Shown in pieces: positions 9,316 to 18,895 of a stretch of DNA of 64,000 nucleotides. Origin of the DNA: Breznakibacter xylanolyticus (GTDB lineage Bacteria > Bacteroidota > Bacteroidia > Bacteroidales > Marinilabiliaceae); NCBI RefSeq assembly GCF_003254275.1, contig NZ_QKZK01000006.1:113593-177592 (forward strand), read 5' to 3'. The notes below the pieces were generated by a model. The model ran no database searches, was not told where the DNA came from, and saw only the letters and a program-made list of their open reading frames with translations. The position numbers and the translations under genes are program-made. Each line of letters begins with the position of its first letter. Within the stretch, counting starts at the first letter, position 1.

Positions 9316-10782
9316 TCATTTTGAATCACTTCGCACAATAAGATTATCGCCCCCGGCATGATAGGTCACCTGTTTGAGGGTCACTTTTTTGTCGTTCTCC
9401 ACCATCAGCCGCTCACCTTTTGGGGTGGTAATTTTAATATTTTCGAGTTTCCAGTTGCTGACGTGTTTCAACTGTCCGGTCACGGCGGCCTGCACGTCCA
9501 CGTTACGCACGGTGACGTCGGTGATGGGCGATACCTCAAGCCCTTCCACATCGAAAGCAGTGCCATACACATTAATGGCCGTGCAGTTTTCGAGCGTGAT
9601 ATTGCTGAATCGGGCGATGCCTTTGCCATCGGGCACCGGTTGGGTCATCACCTTCCAGTGTTCGGGCATCTCGGTCATGTCTGCAGGCAGTTGAGCATAG
9701 CTATAACTGGGATTCCAGTTAAGCGTGACATGCAGCAAGTTTCTCACTCCGTCGGCCTGGCAATCGATCACCGTAATGTCTTCGGCACCGCCGCCACGTG
9801 TCATGGCCGATTTGAGATGCAGCACATTTCCGGAACCATAGGCTTTCATGCGCTCAGCTCTGACATGACGAATCCAGCCGGATGTTTCGCTGCCAATGAC
9901 CAACACACCGCCGCCGGCACGGGCTATGTTGTCGTGAAACCAAATGTACTCCGAAGGGCGATTCACCCGCAAGCCATCGGCATCGCGACCTGCCTTCACG
10001 CAATAATTGTCGTCGTTGCAGTCGATGTCGCAGTTCATCACCTCCACGTAGGATGACGAGTCAATGTCCACCCCGTCGGTACTGGGTCCTTTGCCATCGA
10101 TGTTATTGCGGATGATTACCCCGTCGACCGTCACATTGTGGCAATACATCACGTGCACCGTCCAAAATCCGGCTTGTTTGATGGTAATGCCGCTGATGGT
10201 CACATGACGGCTATTGGCCACCTCGAGGGTGCGAACCCGTTTGCTGTCGTAATCCGATGCCCAGCGCAACCCCATAGGGGTATAGGCTTCGCGAAGATTC
10301 CAATAGTGTTCCCAATGCACCTTCCCCTGGGCATGAAGGGTTCCTTTACCGGTAATGGCCACATTTTCCTGGTCGAGCACATTGATGACCCCACAAGGCC
10401 ACATCATCTCAATACCGGCCACCCGCGTTAAAATTTCGGGATAATACTTTACATCCATGAGTGCGCGCAGCTCTACCCCCTCGGCAATCTCAAAATTGAC
10501 ATTGCTTTTGAGGTAAATGGCTCCGGTATGATAAACACCAGGCAGGAAAGTCACCTTACCACCACCGTTGGCCGAACATACATCAATGGCTTTTTGAATG
10601 GCAGCCGTCGAAGCAATTACCTTGCCTTGGAATGCGCCATAATCATTAACACAATATACCCGTCCAGACTCCGGAAACCTTTTAGCGCCGGTCAGCTTCA
10701 GCCAATCCTGCGCCTGCACGCACATGGCCAATGCAAGCATCATCCCTACCACTATCCCTCTCATCATTTTCACGCAATTCAT
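9316..10782 (-). CDS. GH28 family enzyme, rhamnogalacturonan-hydrolase-like
   Basis: The protein has 488 residues with a signal peptide (about 1-24). The fold is a parallel beta-helix. VNDYGAFQG and AIDVCSANGGGKVTFLPGVY are typical N-terminal blocks. STDGVDIDSS and NDDNYCVKAGRD carry the conserved catalytic Asp residues of GH28. The polygalacturonase GHG motif is replaced by AGGGVLVIGSE, and the RIK motif by LHLKS. Loss of the GHG histidine is known in rhamnogalacturonan hydrolases, which fits the RG-I context better than homogalacturonan. It would hydrolyse GalA-Rha linkages of the backbone or terminal GalA. The 180-nt gap upstream holds a candidate promoter and the leader element. Confidence 0.88.
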   Translation of the reverse strand: MNCVKMMRGIVVGMMLALAMCVQAQDWLKLTGAKRFPESGRVYCVNDYGAFQGKVIASTAAIQKAIDVCSANGGGKVTFLPGVYHTGAIYLKSNVNFEIAEGVELRALMDVKYYPEILTRVAGIEMMWPCGVINVLDQENVAITGKGTLHAQGKVHWEHYWNLREAYTPMGLRWASDYDSKRVRTLEVANSRHVTISGITIKQAGFWTVHVMYCHNVTVDGVIIRNNIDGKGPSTDGVDIDSSSYVEVMNCDIDCNDDNYCVKAGRDADGLRVNRPSEYIWFHDNIARAGGGVLVIGSETSGWIRHVRAERMKAYGSGNVLHLKSAMTRGGGAEDITVIDCQADGVRNLLHVTLNWNPSYSYAQLPADMTEMPEHWKVMTQPVPDGKGIARFSNITLENCTAINVYGTAFDVEGLEVSPITDVTVRNVDVQAAVTGQLKHVSNWKLENIKITTPKGERLMVENDKKVTLKQVTYHAGGDNLIVRSDSK

Positions 10783-10793
10783 TGATTCGTTTT

Positions 10794-10823
10794 CAAGCCC
10801 ACCATCCCCCGTGGGGACATCGG
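10794..10823 (-). repeat. GC-rich leader hairpin element, copy before GH28
   Basis: The coding strand reads TGTCCCCACGGGGGATGG then TGGGCTTGA, ending exactly 10 nt before the ATG at 10782. It is a diverged member of the family seen upstream of 9141, 13915, 30999 and 48131. Confidence 0.65.
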
Positions 10824-10835
10824 CAAGAGTTCAAA

Positions 10836-10843
10836 CAAATTTA
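10836..10843 (-). promoter_or_regulatory. candidate -7 element for GH28
   Basis: The minus strand reads TAAATTTG, matching the Bacteroidetes TAnnTTTG box, about 54 nt before the GH28 ATG. No clear TTTG -33 box is found at the expected 19-21 bp spacing, so the call is tentative. If used, the leader hairpin element would lie inside the 5' untranslated region. Confidence 0.4.
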
Positions 10844-10962
10844 CATCAATCAGAGGGTTAACCCTTTTCAACCATGAATGACAATCATCCACAACGACCA
10901 TGAATTTTGTGTCAAAAAATGAAGAATATTTGCACCAACCATCACTATTTGACAACCCGGGA

Positions 10963-12282
10963 TCAGTTTCCGTCGGGTTTCTCGTTGGCAGCCATAGGAC
11001 TTATCGATAATGACCAGCTGTCGGGATCGTCGGGGTGTGAAGGATCAAATTCGGGAACATCGGTGGTGAGAAATTGGGCAAGGGGCAGCTTCAGATCAAT
11101 GATGCCTTTGCGAATGCAGCGGGCGATCTCATAGGCTCCAAAACTGTTGAAATGGGTATTGTCTTCGAGTTTTTGTTCCTGCCCCGGCCAGGTATTGGCA
11201 GGATAATGCACGAATGCTTTGATAGATTTCTCCGGCCCCCATGCTTCGTACATGATTTCACTCATTTGATTCAGATCAACAAGAGGAACCTGCATGTCGG
11301 CAGCCACTTTGCGAGCCGCAGCGGGAAAGTCGCCCAAGGAGTGAACCACCTTGCCGTTGGCGTCGAAATTGCGACGATGCATAGAGGTGACGATAACGGG
11401 ATTGCCGCCCTTTTGTCGTGTTAAGGAAACGAATTCACGCATCAAATCGGAATACGAGCCCCAAGCACCATGCTCATCGCCCTTGCGCTTTTGGTCGTTA
11501 TGACCAAACTCGATAAAAAGGTAATCGCCGGGTTTCATCACACTGAGAATCTTGGCCAACCGCTGCGATGCCTTGAACGAATGAAGCGCTTCACCCGATT
11601 CGGCATAGTTGGCCACCACCACTTTCCCGTGTTCAAAAAAACGGGTGATCATCTGCCCCCAGGCCGCCCACGGCTCCTTGTCCTGATCTACCACGGTGGA
11701 ATTACCCGCCAGAAAAACCGTGGTAGCCGTGGCATTGGGAACAATCTCCATGGCACACACCGAAGGCAGACTGTCGCCAAACTCAATGGTGAGCTTGTTG
11801 TCCCAATTGAGATAGCCCTTTTCACGGGGCTTAATGCGAATGCGTTCATTGTCACTGATGCGAGGCGTGCGCACATTCACGGTGAAGGTGCGCTGAAGGG
11901 TCTCACCACGAACGGTCTGCATCTTCTCGAGCATCAAACGGCGCGACTCGGCCTTGACGGTGGTCGATGAAGTGCCATTGGGATTTCCCAGCGTCAACGT
12001 CACGTCGTAATTCCCCTCCGGCAATTTCACCGAAAAATAAAACGGCCTGTCCGAAAAGCAATAATCAGAAGTAAGGGCGTTGCCCTTTTTGTGCTTCTCG
12101 GCTGCGGGGCGGGTATTGTAATCAAACCCAAATCCCGATGCATCAGAATAAACCATCTCGGGTGCCACCCGGGTGTACCCTTTGGCCGTTTTGCCATTTC
12201 CGAAATCGAACTTCATGGCCTGTCCCATCACCGATGTTACAAACAACACGAAGGCCGCGCAAATAAAAAGAAGCTTTTTCAT
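10963..12282 (-). CDS. CE12 rhamnogalacturonan acetylesterase
   Basis: The protein has 439 residues. A signal peptide (1-20) is followed by a beta-rich, carbohydrate-binding-like domain (about 21-180), then an SGNH hydrolase. FLAGNSTVVDQD holds the nucleophile (Ser195). GHND (260-263) provides the oxyanion Asn. DNTHFNSFG holds the catalytic Asp374 and His377. This is the block order of rhamnogalacturonan acetylesterases (RhgT/YesT type). It removes acetyl esters from GalA in the RG-I backbone so that the lyase and hydrolases can work. The N-terminal domain makes it longer than the fungal enzyme, as is common in Bacteroidetes. The 271-nt gap upstream of its start holds copies of a widespread repeat (ACGCTGAGACACGAAGACG and CTCTGTGTTC motifs) and no gene. 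Confidence 0.92.
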   Translation of the reverse strand: MKKLLFICAAFVLFVTSVMGQAMKFDFGNGKTAKGYTRVAPEMVYSDASGFGFDYNTRPAAEKHKKGNALTSDYCFSDRPFYFSVKLPEGNYDVTLTLGNPNGTSSTTVKAESRRLMLEKMQTVRGETLQRTFTVNVRTPRISDNERIRIKPREKGYLNWDNKLTIEFGDSLPSVCAMEIVPNATATTVFLAGNSTVVDQDKEPWAAWGQMITRFFEHGKVVVANYAESGEALHSFKASQRLAKILSVMKPGDYLFIEFGHNDQKRKGDEHGAWGSYSDLMREFVSLTRQKGGNPVIVTSMHRRNFDANGKVVHSLGDFPAAARKVAADMQVPLVDLNQMSEIMYEAWGPEKSIKAFVHYPANTWPGQEQKLEDNTHFNSFGAYEIARCIRKGIIDLKLPLAQFLTTDVPEFDPSHPDDPDSWSLSISPMAANEKPDGN

Positions 12283-12553
12283 GAATTGAAAGGCATTAAT
12301 TAAAAACCGCTGAATGAGTTTAAAACAATTGACTCAACAAACACAAAATCAAAATAAACGCTGAGACACGAAGACGCTGAGTTTATTCTTAACTACTATA
12401 TAACTCTTTTGAGTTATCTGCATTTTTATTTGAACACAGGTTTAATCGTATCTCAAACGCACAACACAACTTCAGAAAACTCTGTGACTTTGCACCTCTG
12501 TGTTCATTGAAAACTCTGTGTTCCCTAAACACCGTGTCAATGAAAATTCTTCA

Positions 12554-13915
12554 TTACTTTATCTCTTCCCCAAACTGCACCGAACTGTCGTTAATGGTGT
12601 AGGGATGCAACTTCAGGAGCTTTATCATTTCAGAACCGGCCAGCAACACCGGCCCATAACTGTGAGCAGCGAAGACGTTCACCGGACGGTAGTAATAAAA
12701 CGCAGGATCAAAGCCCATTCCCGTGCCCACACAGGTACCTTCCACCTGTCCTCTGTCGGTCACTTTAGTGGCAACCGCATTCCAACCCAACAGAGCGCAA
12801 GGGCCATAAGCCAATGGATTAAGCCAGCCGCGGTTAATGCCCTTGGCAAAGCAATAGGTATAAATGGCCGTGGCAGATGTTTCCAAATATGAATCGTTGC
12901 GATCGAGCAACTGATGCCAAAAGCCTTCACCCGACTGACAGGCCGCCAAACCCTTGGCATGAGCGCGAAACTGAGCCAGCACGGCATCATAACCCGGATG
13001 CGACTCGGGCAACACATCCAGCAATTCGGCCATGGTCATGAACGCCCATCCGTTGGCTCGTCCCCAATGAAACGCAGGATGCGGCTCCATGCCCTGCACC
13101 CAGCCGTGCATGAACAACCCTTTTTCGGCCACGAACATGCGCTGCGAAAACTGCAACACCTGTTTTACGGCATCATCAAAATACTTGCTTTCGCCGGTGA
13201 GCTTGCCCATCTGCGCCAGCGCAGGAACGCTCATAAACAGGTCGTCGAGCCAGATGGTATTGGGCAGTGGCCTGTTTCGAGCCAACGTGCCATCGCTGAG
13301 GCGAAACTCTTTGTTGGTAATGTAGTTGATTTGATGATCGATGACCGGACGGATGTCGCCCCCCAACCCGGCGCGATGAGCCTTGATGAAACCGGCACAA
13401 AGGGCACCGCAGTCATCGAGCGCATGAGGGGCCACAAAGCCCTTGAGAGGATTCACCGCTTGGGGATTACTTTCAAATCGCTGAAGACAAGCCGGAAACA
13501 GCTTCACCAGCAGATTGAGTCTGCTCGATACATATTCGGCATAACGCTCATCACCGGTGGCTTCGGCAGCACTGAGCATGCCGGCATACGTCACGCCCCA
13601 CTCGTAACTGGTGAGGCGATAATCGGCTTTGGCAAAAGCAAATTGTTCGGGCAAACGACTCAGGTCGTCCACCGATTGACCGGTCTGGCCATCGACCACA
13701 CGCGCCGGGGTCACCGAATCGAGATAAACCAACACCCTGTTCAACACCGCCGAGATATCCTGGGGCTGAGTGGTGCCATAAGGTGTTTGATAATCAGGCT
13801 GCATCAGATGCAGCGGGGCAGTGGCATCATTCACCTGATCGGGATGACTTCCACCGGGCTGGGAGCACGACAACAACATCATTGTGCCGGCTAAACAATA
13901 GGAAATGATTTTCAT
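12554..13915 (-). CDS. GH105 (or GH88-like) unsaturated uronyl hydrolase lipoprotein
   Basis: The protein has 453 residues. The N-terminus MKIISYCLAGTMMLLSCS is a lipoprotein signal with Cys17 as the likely lipidation site. The (alpha/alpha)6 core has VVDGQTG, YEWGVTYAGMLSAAE, TIWLDDLFMSVPALAQMG (presumed catalytic Asp), FHWGRANGWAFMTMAELLDV and ETSATAIYTYCFAKGINRG. All are GH105 landmarks, and the protein is clearly diverged from the enzyme at 8014-9141. It would remove a 4,5-unsaturated uronate from lyase products, perhaps with different neighbouring sugars or at a different cell site. It follows the PL11 gene with a 139-nt gap containing a leader element. Confidence 0.88.
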   Translation of the reverse strand: MKIISYCLAGTMMLLSCSQPGGSHPDQVNDATAPLHLMQPDYQTPYGTTQPQDISAVLNRVLVYLDSVTPARVVDGQTGQSVDDLSRLPEQFAFAKADYRLTSYEWGVTYAGMLSAAEATGDERYAEYVSSRLNLLVKLFPACLQRFESNPQAVNPLKGFVAPHALDDCGALCAGFIKAHRAGLGGDIRPVIDHQINYITNKEFRLSDGTLARNRPLPNTIWLDDLFMSVPALAQMGKLTGESKYFDDAVKQVLQFSQRMFVAEKGLFMHGWVQGMEPHPAFHWGRANGWAFMTMAELLDVLPESHPGYDAVLAQFRAHAKGLAACQSGEGFWHQLLDRNDSYLETSATAIYTYCFAKGINRGWLNPLAYGPCALLGWNAVATKVTDRGQVEGTCVGTGMGFDPAFYYYRPVNVFAAHSYGPVLLAGSEMIKLLKLHPYTINDSSVQFGEEIK

Positions 13916-13925
13916 ATGTTTATAA

Positions 13926-13966
13926 TTAAGCCCCCTAATCCCCCAAAGGGGGACTTAAGGGTGTTG
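13926..13966 (-). repeat. GC-rich leader hairpin element, copy before GH105 lipoprotein
   Basis: The coding strand reads AAGTCCCCCTTTGGGGGAT then TAGGGGGCTTAA. CTTAA ends exactly 10 nt before the ATG at 13915. This is one of the best-preserved copies. Confidence 0.8.
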
Positions 13967-14054
13967 TTCTTCTTAATGATCTGGTGGAACTCGCCAATAA
14001 TCATCCCTCTGTGTAAGTAAGGCTTACTCATGGCTCATTTCATTGGTTGGGTTG

Positions 14055-15956
14055 TTATTTTTCTGATAAATATTTGATGATGAGAAGTGCAGGATGAACT
14101 AGTTCGTCCATGTCATCGCCAATATAAAAACCGGGATGGGGTGGCTGGTTGTAAGCCACATTTTGCCAAGCCACGCTGAGCCGGTAAATGGGGTCGTGCA
14201 TCAGGGTCACCAAACGATGATGAGTGGGAATGTTGGTGGTATAGATGCGTAGCGAACGATTATCGAGGGATCGCAACACCACCTCCTCGCGCCAGTCGCC
14301 AAACAGGTCGGCACTGAGTCCCGGTGTCCCCTTGGAGCCGTTGTTGCTCACGCAGCCATCGGCCACCATTATATTTTGGATGCGCTGATTTTTCCAGTCC
14401 CATTTCATCACACGATTGCCGTCGAGGAGCTCGCGCAACAGGTCACCATCCCACCACACGGCAAAATTGCACGAGCGGGGATTGACCTCCGCAATTTTCT
14501 CTCCTTGAGCGTTCCACATCCCCACGATACCGGCGCCACGTACCCAGCACTCATTCCCCGGGTAACGCGGATCGACATTAAAAGCCACGCCACGACCGGG
14601 CCCTTCGCCCTTGTCGCCACCGTCTTCGTCGGCCTTCACAGAGGCAACTTTCCAAAGAATTTCACCGGTGCGGGCATCGCGAAAGTTCATCCCGGCATCG
14701 CCGAAATACTCCTGAATATTAAAGATCTCCAACCCGGGACGAGAGGGATCCAAATCAGAGAAGTGCAGCGCATCGGCATGCCCCAAACCTGTTGAATAAA
14801 GCCCTTTGCCATCGTTGTTGATGACCGCCGAGCCGTAAATGATTTCATCACACCCATCCCCATCCACATCACCCACGCTCACACTGTGGTTGCCCTGACC
14901 GTGAAAGGCACGATTGCCGGGCGTGCCGTCGTCGCTGTCGAAAAGCCAGCGTTTGGTCATCTGCCCGTTATGCCAATCGAAGGCAGCCATGGAGACGCGG
15001 CTGTAATAGCCACGACACATCACAATAGAGGGATGTAACCCGTCGAGGTAAGCCACACATGCCAGGTAACGCTCCGAACGGTTGCCATTGCCATCGTCCC
15101 ACACCTGTGCCATATCGCTGGGCGTGGGATTTTTCAACGTGGGGTGTCGGGAGGGCTCATAAGGGATGGCACACAAGGCCGCGCCGGTGAGTCCATCAAA
15201 CACGGTGAGATACTCGGGCCCGCGCAAAATGTGCCCGTCATTGTTTCGATGATCCGCTTTGGCATCGCCTATCACCTTCCCCACCCAATCGATGGTTCCA
15301 TCGGCGGTCTTCATCACCACCTCGGCACGGCCATCACCGTCGAAATCGTAGACCAGAAACTGGGTATAATGGGCGCCCTCGCGTATGTTAATTCCCAAAT
15401 TGATGCGCCACAACAGGGTTCCATCCATTTTATAGGCATGAAACACGGGGGCATCCGTCACTCCATGATGACTATTGTCGTGACCACGACCGGTCATGTG
15501 AACTACCAGTTCGTAAGATCCGTCACCGTCGAGATCACCGGGGGCAATGTCGCCGGGGATGTAGCCGTCGGGTGTTTGCAGGGGAATGGTGAGCCACGAA
15601 TGAGAGGCTGCTTTGCGGTGGATGGCAAAATGACCTTCGTGAGCGCCCTCCACTCCATTCACCACAGGGGTCACGAAATAGGAATGGCCTTGAGCCGATG
15701 TGGATGTCACGTCCATCCACGAGGTGGCATCGACAAGGGGCAAGGCGTTAAGTTTTTGGGCTTTGCCATTCACCTGACGGTAGATGTTAAAGGCGGTCGA
15801 TGGTGCGTCGGATGCCAGCAGTCGCCAGGAAACGAACACACTGTCGCGGCCGGCTCCCACAGCCACCAGTCCACGGTCGAGGTATTCGGCCTGGCGCTGG
15901 GCGGATAGGGTTAGGGATAACAATAATAACAACAGGGATAGCAGGGGATTTTTCAT
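14055..15956 (-). CDS. PL11 rhamnogalacturonan lyase
   Basis: This start gives 633 residues beginning with a clean signal peptide (MKNPLLSLLLLLLSLTLSAQ). The in-frame extension upstream (to 16088) would be translated through the palindrome at 15988-16015 and is unlikely. RQAEYLDRGLVAV, GDIAPGDLDGDG, VYDFDGDGRAEVVMKTADGT, VGDVDGDGCDEIIYG and ADLFGDWREEVV are PL11 landmarks. The DGDG-type loops are calcium sites of the eight-bladed propeller. The enzyme cleaves the Rha-alpha-1,4-GalA bond of the RG-I backbone by beta-elimination, making the unsaturated ends that the two GH105 enzymes remove. It is the main backbone-cleaving enzyme of the locus and lies just downstream of GH106. Confidence 0.94.
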   Translation of the reverse strand: MKNPLLSLLLLLLSLTLSAQRQAEYLDRGLVAVGAGRDSVFVSWRLLASDAPSTAFNIYRQVNGKAQKLNALPLVDATSWMDVTSTSAQGHSYFVTPVVNGVEGAHEGHFAIHRKAASHSWLTIPLQTPDGYIPGDIAPGDLDGDGSYELVVHMTGRGHDNSHHGVTDAPVFHAYKMDGTLLWRINLGINIREGAHYTQFLVYDFDGDGRAEVVMKTADGTIDWVGKVIGDAKADHRNNDGHILRGPEYLTVFDGLTGAALCAIPYEPSRHPTLKNPTPSDMAQVWDDGNGNRSERYLACVAYLDGLHPSIVMCRGYYSRVSMAAFDWHNGQMTKRWLFDSDDGTPGNRAFHGQGNHSVSVGDVDGDGCDEIIYGSAVINNDGKGLYSTGLGHADALHFSDLDPSRPGLEIFNIQEYFGDAGMNFRDARTGEILWKVASVKADEDGGDKGEGPGRGVAFNVDPRYPGNECWVRGAGIVGMWNAQGEKIAEVNPRSCNFAVWWDGDLLRELLDGNRVMKWDWKNQRIQNIMVADGCVSNNGSKGTPGLSADLFGDWREEVVLRSLDNRSLRIYTTNIPTHHRLVTLMHDPIYRLSVAWQNVAYNQPPHPGFYIGDDMDELVHPALLIIKYLSEK

Positions 15957-15987
15957 GATTTGATTATTGGGAATTTTTTTGGGGGGC

Positions 15988-16015
15988 GTAGAGACAGGGC
16001 ATGCCCTGTCTCTAC
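15988..16015 (-). repeat. perfect 28-nt palindrome after GH106 stop
   Basis: GTAGAGACAGGGCA is followed directly by its own reverse complement, giving 14-bp arms with no spacer. It lies 15 nt after the GH106 stop codon. On the minus strand it is followed by CCCCCC then AAAAAAA rather than T residues, so it does not look like an intrinsic terminator. Confidence 0.75.
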
Positions 16016-16030
16016 CTGGGGTCAACGGTA

Positions 16031-18808
16031 TCATTCCACGGGCACCAACACCACCGGGGCATCCACACCGGATGGTTGCACGTCCCATTTGGATGCATCG
16101 AACGGTTTATAGGCAATGTTCACAAAATTGATTTCGCGGAAATTGCGCCAACTCATGCCTTGCTGATCCATCCAGCGAATGCGGTTGGCCATGAGGTTGG
16201 CCACTTCAATGCGAATGGTGTTGTCACCGTTGTGCAGGTATTCGCCCACGCGCAACGTTGCCGGCAAGGCCCACACCACGCCAACTTCGCGATCGTTGAT
16301 ATACACGCGGGCGGTTTCATATAGTTGGTCAAGCTGAAGCAGATAGTCAGCAGCGTTCTTTTTCAGATGAAAGGTGGTGGTATAAGAAGCCACACCCGAA
16401 AACCGGTTCATGTCATTGTTACCCAAACGGGTCCAGCAGCGAATGGTGTCGAGAGTGACAGGCTGCGGCAACACCGGGCCGCCACTCACAAACTGCAACT
16501 GCCAGGGGGTGGTGATGACAATGGGCGTTCCTGTTTTGTCGATGTAACGCCATGACGCTGTCCCTTGCGGAAGAACATCGGTGAGCCAAAGAATGCACGA
16601 TTCACCGGGTTGCAACTGCACGCGCACCTGCATGCCATTGTTCTGAGGGCGCGAAGCGGCCACGCCCACCTTACCGTTCATGGGATTCATATACACCACC
16701 GAAGATGCAGAACGGCACAGGGGGATGTCCCCATCCACGGCATTGTCAGATAAATTGGTCAGGAAATAGTAATACCCTCCATTGGCTTTGCGCCGCATAA
16801 AACGCAATCCACGGTCGGTAAGGGTCTCACACGACACACCCACCACATCGAGCGCCTTTCTTAAATCGGACGAAAGCATCACGGTGCCATCACCGGTCTG
16901 CGCCAGCGAAAGGCCATTGACCTTCTCAAACGCCAAACTGCTTAACATCGACCGAAACACATCCCGACGACGCTGGAGGTCGTGATACCCGGGCACATCG
17001 GCAGGCAGTTTCTCAAAGATGACACGGGCACCGCCATGAGCCAGTTCAATCAGTTTCTTCAATGTCGCCACGGGCATGTAATCCGCTTCGGGCACGATGA
17101 TGGTTTTATAAGGGTTGACCCCCTGATGAGTCACCAGCCCGCCATCCTTTAATGTGATGGCTTCAATTTGGGCATCGCTCACAAAATCGAACGAATAACC
17201 GCGAGCCATCAAGTCGCGCACAGGCTGCATGTGCAACCAGTTGTGGGCATTGTGTACGGTGAGTTGTTTCTCCATCCCGCTGGCATCCTGCCAAATGTCG
17301 TACACCGGCCAGTACACCAGCACGTCGTTGTCGTGACTACCGGACTGGAGCACACTCTGGCAACGGGTGATGTAATCGCTCATGTCATCCAGATGATTCC
17401 AGAAACTGTTAGTGGGTCCAAAATGCACAGAAGCATAAAAGAGCCACCCCGGCCAACCAGCCTCAGCGGGCGAAAAGGTGGTGCCATGAAAAAAGAGATG
17501 GTTGACTCCCGCAGCAAACAACTGGTCCACTTCGGGTTTCATGTGCATCAGACTGGTTTTGAAATGCTCGCGCAACCAGGTAAAGGTCTCGCACGACACC
17601 AGATTTTTGCCGGTGGTGTGAGCACCCGAGGATGCAAATTTTTGAAACAAGGGATCGGTATCGGAATATTTGGCATCGAGGCTGTCGCGACGATACCCTG
17701 GAATGGGGAATTCACCTCCGCCAAAAGTCTCAATCTCGGGCACATCCACCGTGGCATAAAGATCGAGCAGGTTAGCCGGGCTGCCATGCGACTGGTTCTT
17801 GGTGCCTGCTCCTTTGGCATGTGCCCATTGAGTCCATCCCACGGTGAAATGATCGTGCACCAGGTCGCTCATGGTCTGCCGGTAATCACATTTGATGCGA
17901 GCCATCAAAGCCGAGTCGCCATCACCATTGAGCTCGCGCAGATGCAGGCGCAAGTCGTAACCCCGACGGGTCTTGAACTCATCGAAAAACACAGGCGACC
18001 AACTGGCGCCAAACACCTCATAACTGTCGTTGAAGAAGTTGCGAACCATGGCATCTTTCCCGGCAAACGCCGAATCGAAACGAGACAGATATTTATGCAA
18101 CGCCTCTTTCGAGAAATGATCGAAGGTGTAGCCTTCGCCACCGGGGGCAGGACGTTTGACCACCTGAAGGGTCTTGCCGGCAAAAGCGGCATACAATGTC
18201 CACTCACCCTTGGGGGCTTTCCAATTGAGGTGTCCCGACGCATCAAGGTGAGCCGTCACATCCACCACCCGGTTTTTGGAGCCATAAGCCACCACCGATT
18301 GCAACACGGCACCGGGGGCTTGCTTTGGGTTATCGACCTTAATAGGGTCTGTCAGGGTTTTACCTCCTGCCAGGGAGTACTTTTGAATGATGAGCCGCGA
18401 TGCCGCCTCGCTAAGCATGATATGGGGACCGCCAAAAGGCCATCCGGTACCTGTGTTCATGTCGATGCCCATGCCCAGCGAATCGGCCACGGCCAGGGTG
18501 TGAGACAGCATATTCATCCAGCCGTCCGACAAAAAAGGAAGGTATTTATCCTCAAACCCTTTTGCACCGTAAATGGGGGTGATCTCCATGCCGCCAATCC
18601 CGGCGGCAGCATATTTATTCATCTCGGCCGATAAGTTAGCAGCATCAACGGCGCTTCCCATCCACCACCATCGCGACCAGGGTTTCATTTCCTTTTTCAC
18701 CTCAGGCCATGCCTGTGTTTGGGCATGGGTGACGAAACAAGATGCCAGTAACAACGTGCAGGCGGTAGGGCGGATGATGTTTTTTATTTGATGAATGATT
18801 GGGGACAT
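16031..18808 (-). CDS. GH106 alpha-L-rhamnosidase
   Basis: From this ATG the protein has 925 residues (MSPIIHQIKN...), with a long signal region ending at about residue 29 (THAQ). A further upstream in-frame ATG at 18871 lies inside a palindrome and is less likely. KPWSRWWWMGSAVDAANLS, GIGGMEITPIYG, GMGIDMNTGTGWPFGGP, YDLRLHLRELNGDGD and FFHGTTFSPAEAGWPGW are typical GH106 blocks. A C-terminal beta-sandwich has YETARVYINDREVGVVWALP. The enzyme inverts and releases terminal alpha-L-rhamnose, here probably from RG-I oligosaccharides after GH105 has exposed the rhamnose. The product would enter the cell for the rha operon at 50796-56023. Confidence 0.93.
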   Translation of the reverse strand: MSPIIHQIKNIIRPTACTLLLASCFVTHAQTQAWPEVKKEMKPWSRWWWMGSAVDAANLSAEMNKYAAAGIGGMEITPIYGAKGFEDKYLPFLSDGWMNMLSHTLAVADSLGMGIDMNTGTGWPFGGPHIMLSEAASRLIIQKYSLAGGKTLTDPIKVDNPKQAPGAVLQSVVAYGSKNRVVDVTAHLDASGHLNWKAPKGEWTLYAAFAGKTLQVVKRPAPGGEGYTFDHFSKEALHKYLSRFDSAFAGKDAMVRNFFNDSYEVFGASWSPVFFDEFKTRRGYDLRLHLRELNGDGDSALMARIKCDYRQTMSDLVHDHFTVGWTQWAHAKGAGTKNQSHGSPANLLDLYATVDVPEIETFGGGEFPIPGYRRDSLDAKYSDTDPLFQKFASSGAHTTGKNLVSCETFTWLREHFKTSLMHMKPEVDQLFAAGVNHLFFHGTTFSPAEAGWPGWLFYASVHFGPTNSFWNHLDDMSDYITRCQSVLQSGSHDNDVLVYWPVYDIWQDASGMEKQLTVHNAHNWLHMQPVRDLMARGYSFDFVSDAQIEAITLKDGGLVTHQGVNPYKTIIVPEADYMPVATLKKLIELAHGGARVIFEKLPADVPGYHDLQRRRDVFRSMLSSLAFEKVNGLSLAQTGDGTVMLSSDLRKALDVVGVSCETLTDRGLRFMRRKANGGYYYFLTNLSDNAVDGDIPLCRSASSVVYMNPMNGKVGVAASRPQNNGMQVRVQLQPGESCILWLTDVLPQGTASWRYIDKTGTPIVITTPWQLQFVSGGPVLPQPVTLDTIRCWTRLGNNDMNRFSGVASYTTTFHLKKNAADYLLQLDQLYETARVYINDREVGVVWALPATLRVGEYLHNGDNTIRIEVANLMANRIRWMDQQGMSWRNFREINFVNIAYKPFDASKWDVQPSGVDAPVVLVPVE

Positions 18809-18856
18809 GTTTTTGGGGAATTTGTGGGGTTTAATGTTTTTTTTTTGGGGGGGTGC

Positions 18857-18884
18857 GTAGAGACATGGCATGCCATGTCTCTAC
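18857..18884 (-). repeat. perfect 28-nt palindrome after GH31 stop
   Basis: GTAGAGACATGGCA and its reverse complement abut, giving 14-bp arms. It lies 11 nt after the GH31 stop codon. It is the same element as 15988-16015 with compensating changes in both arms, so pairing is kept. On the minus strand it is followed by C7 then A10. Confidence 0.78.
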
Positions 18885-18895
18885 CGGGGCAACCA

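Noticed and set aside
15988..16015. Intrinsic terminator after GH106
   Set aside because: The stem is strong but is followed by C and A runs rather than T on the transcribed strand.
15957..16088. N-terminal extension of PL11
   Set aside because: It would translate the intercistronic palindrome and the C6-A7 run; the ATG at 15956 opens directly into a signal peptide.
17168..18634. 488-codon plus-strand frame
   Set aside because: It is antisense to GH106; the composition is His/Gly/Ile-rich as in other shadow frames here.
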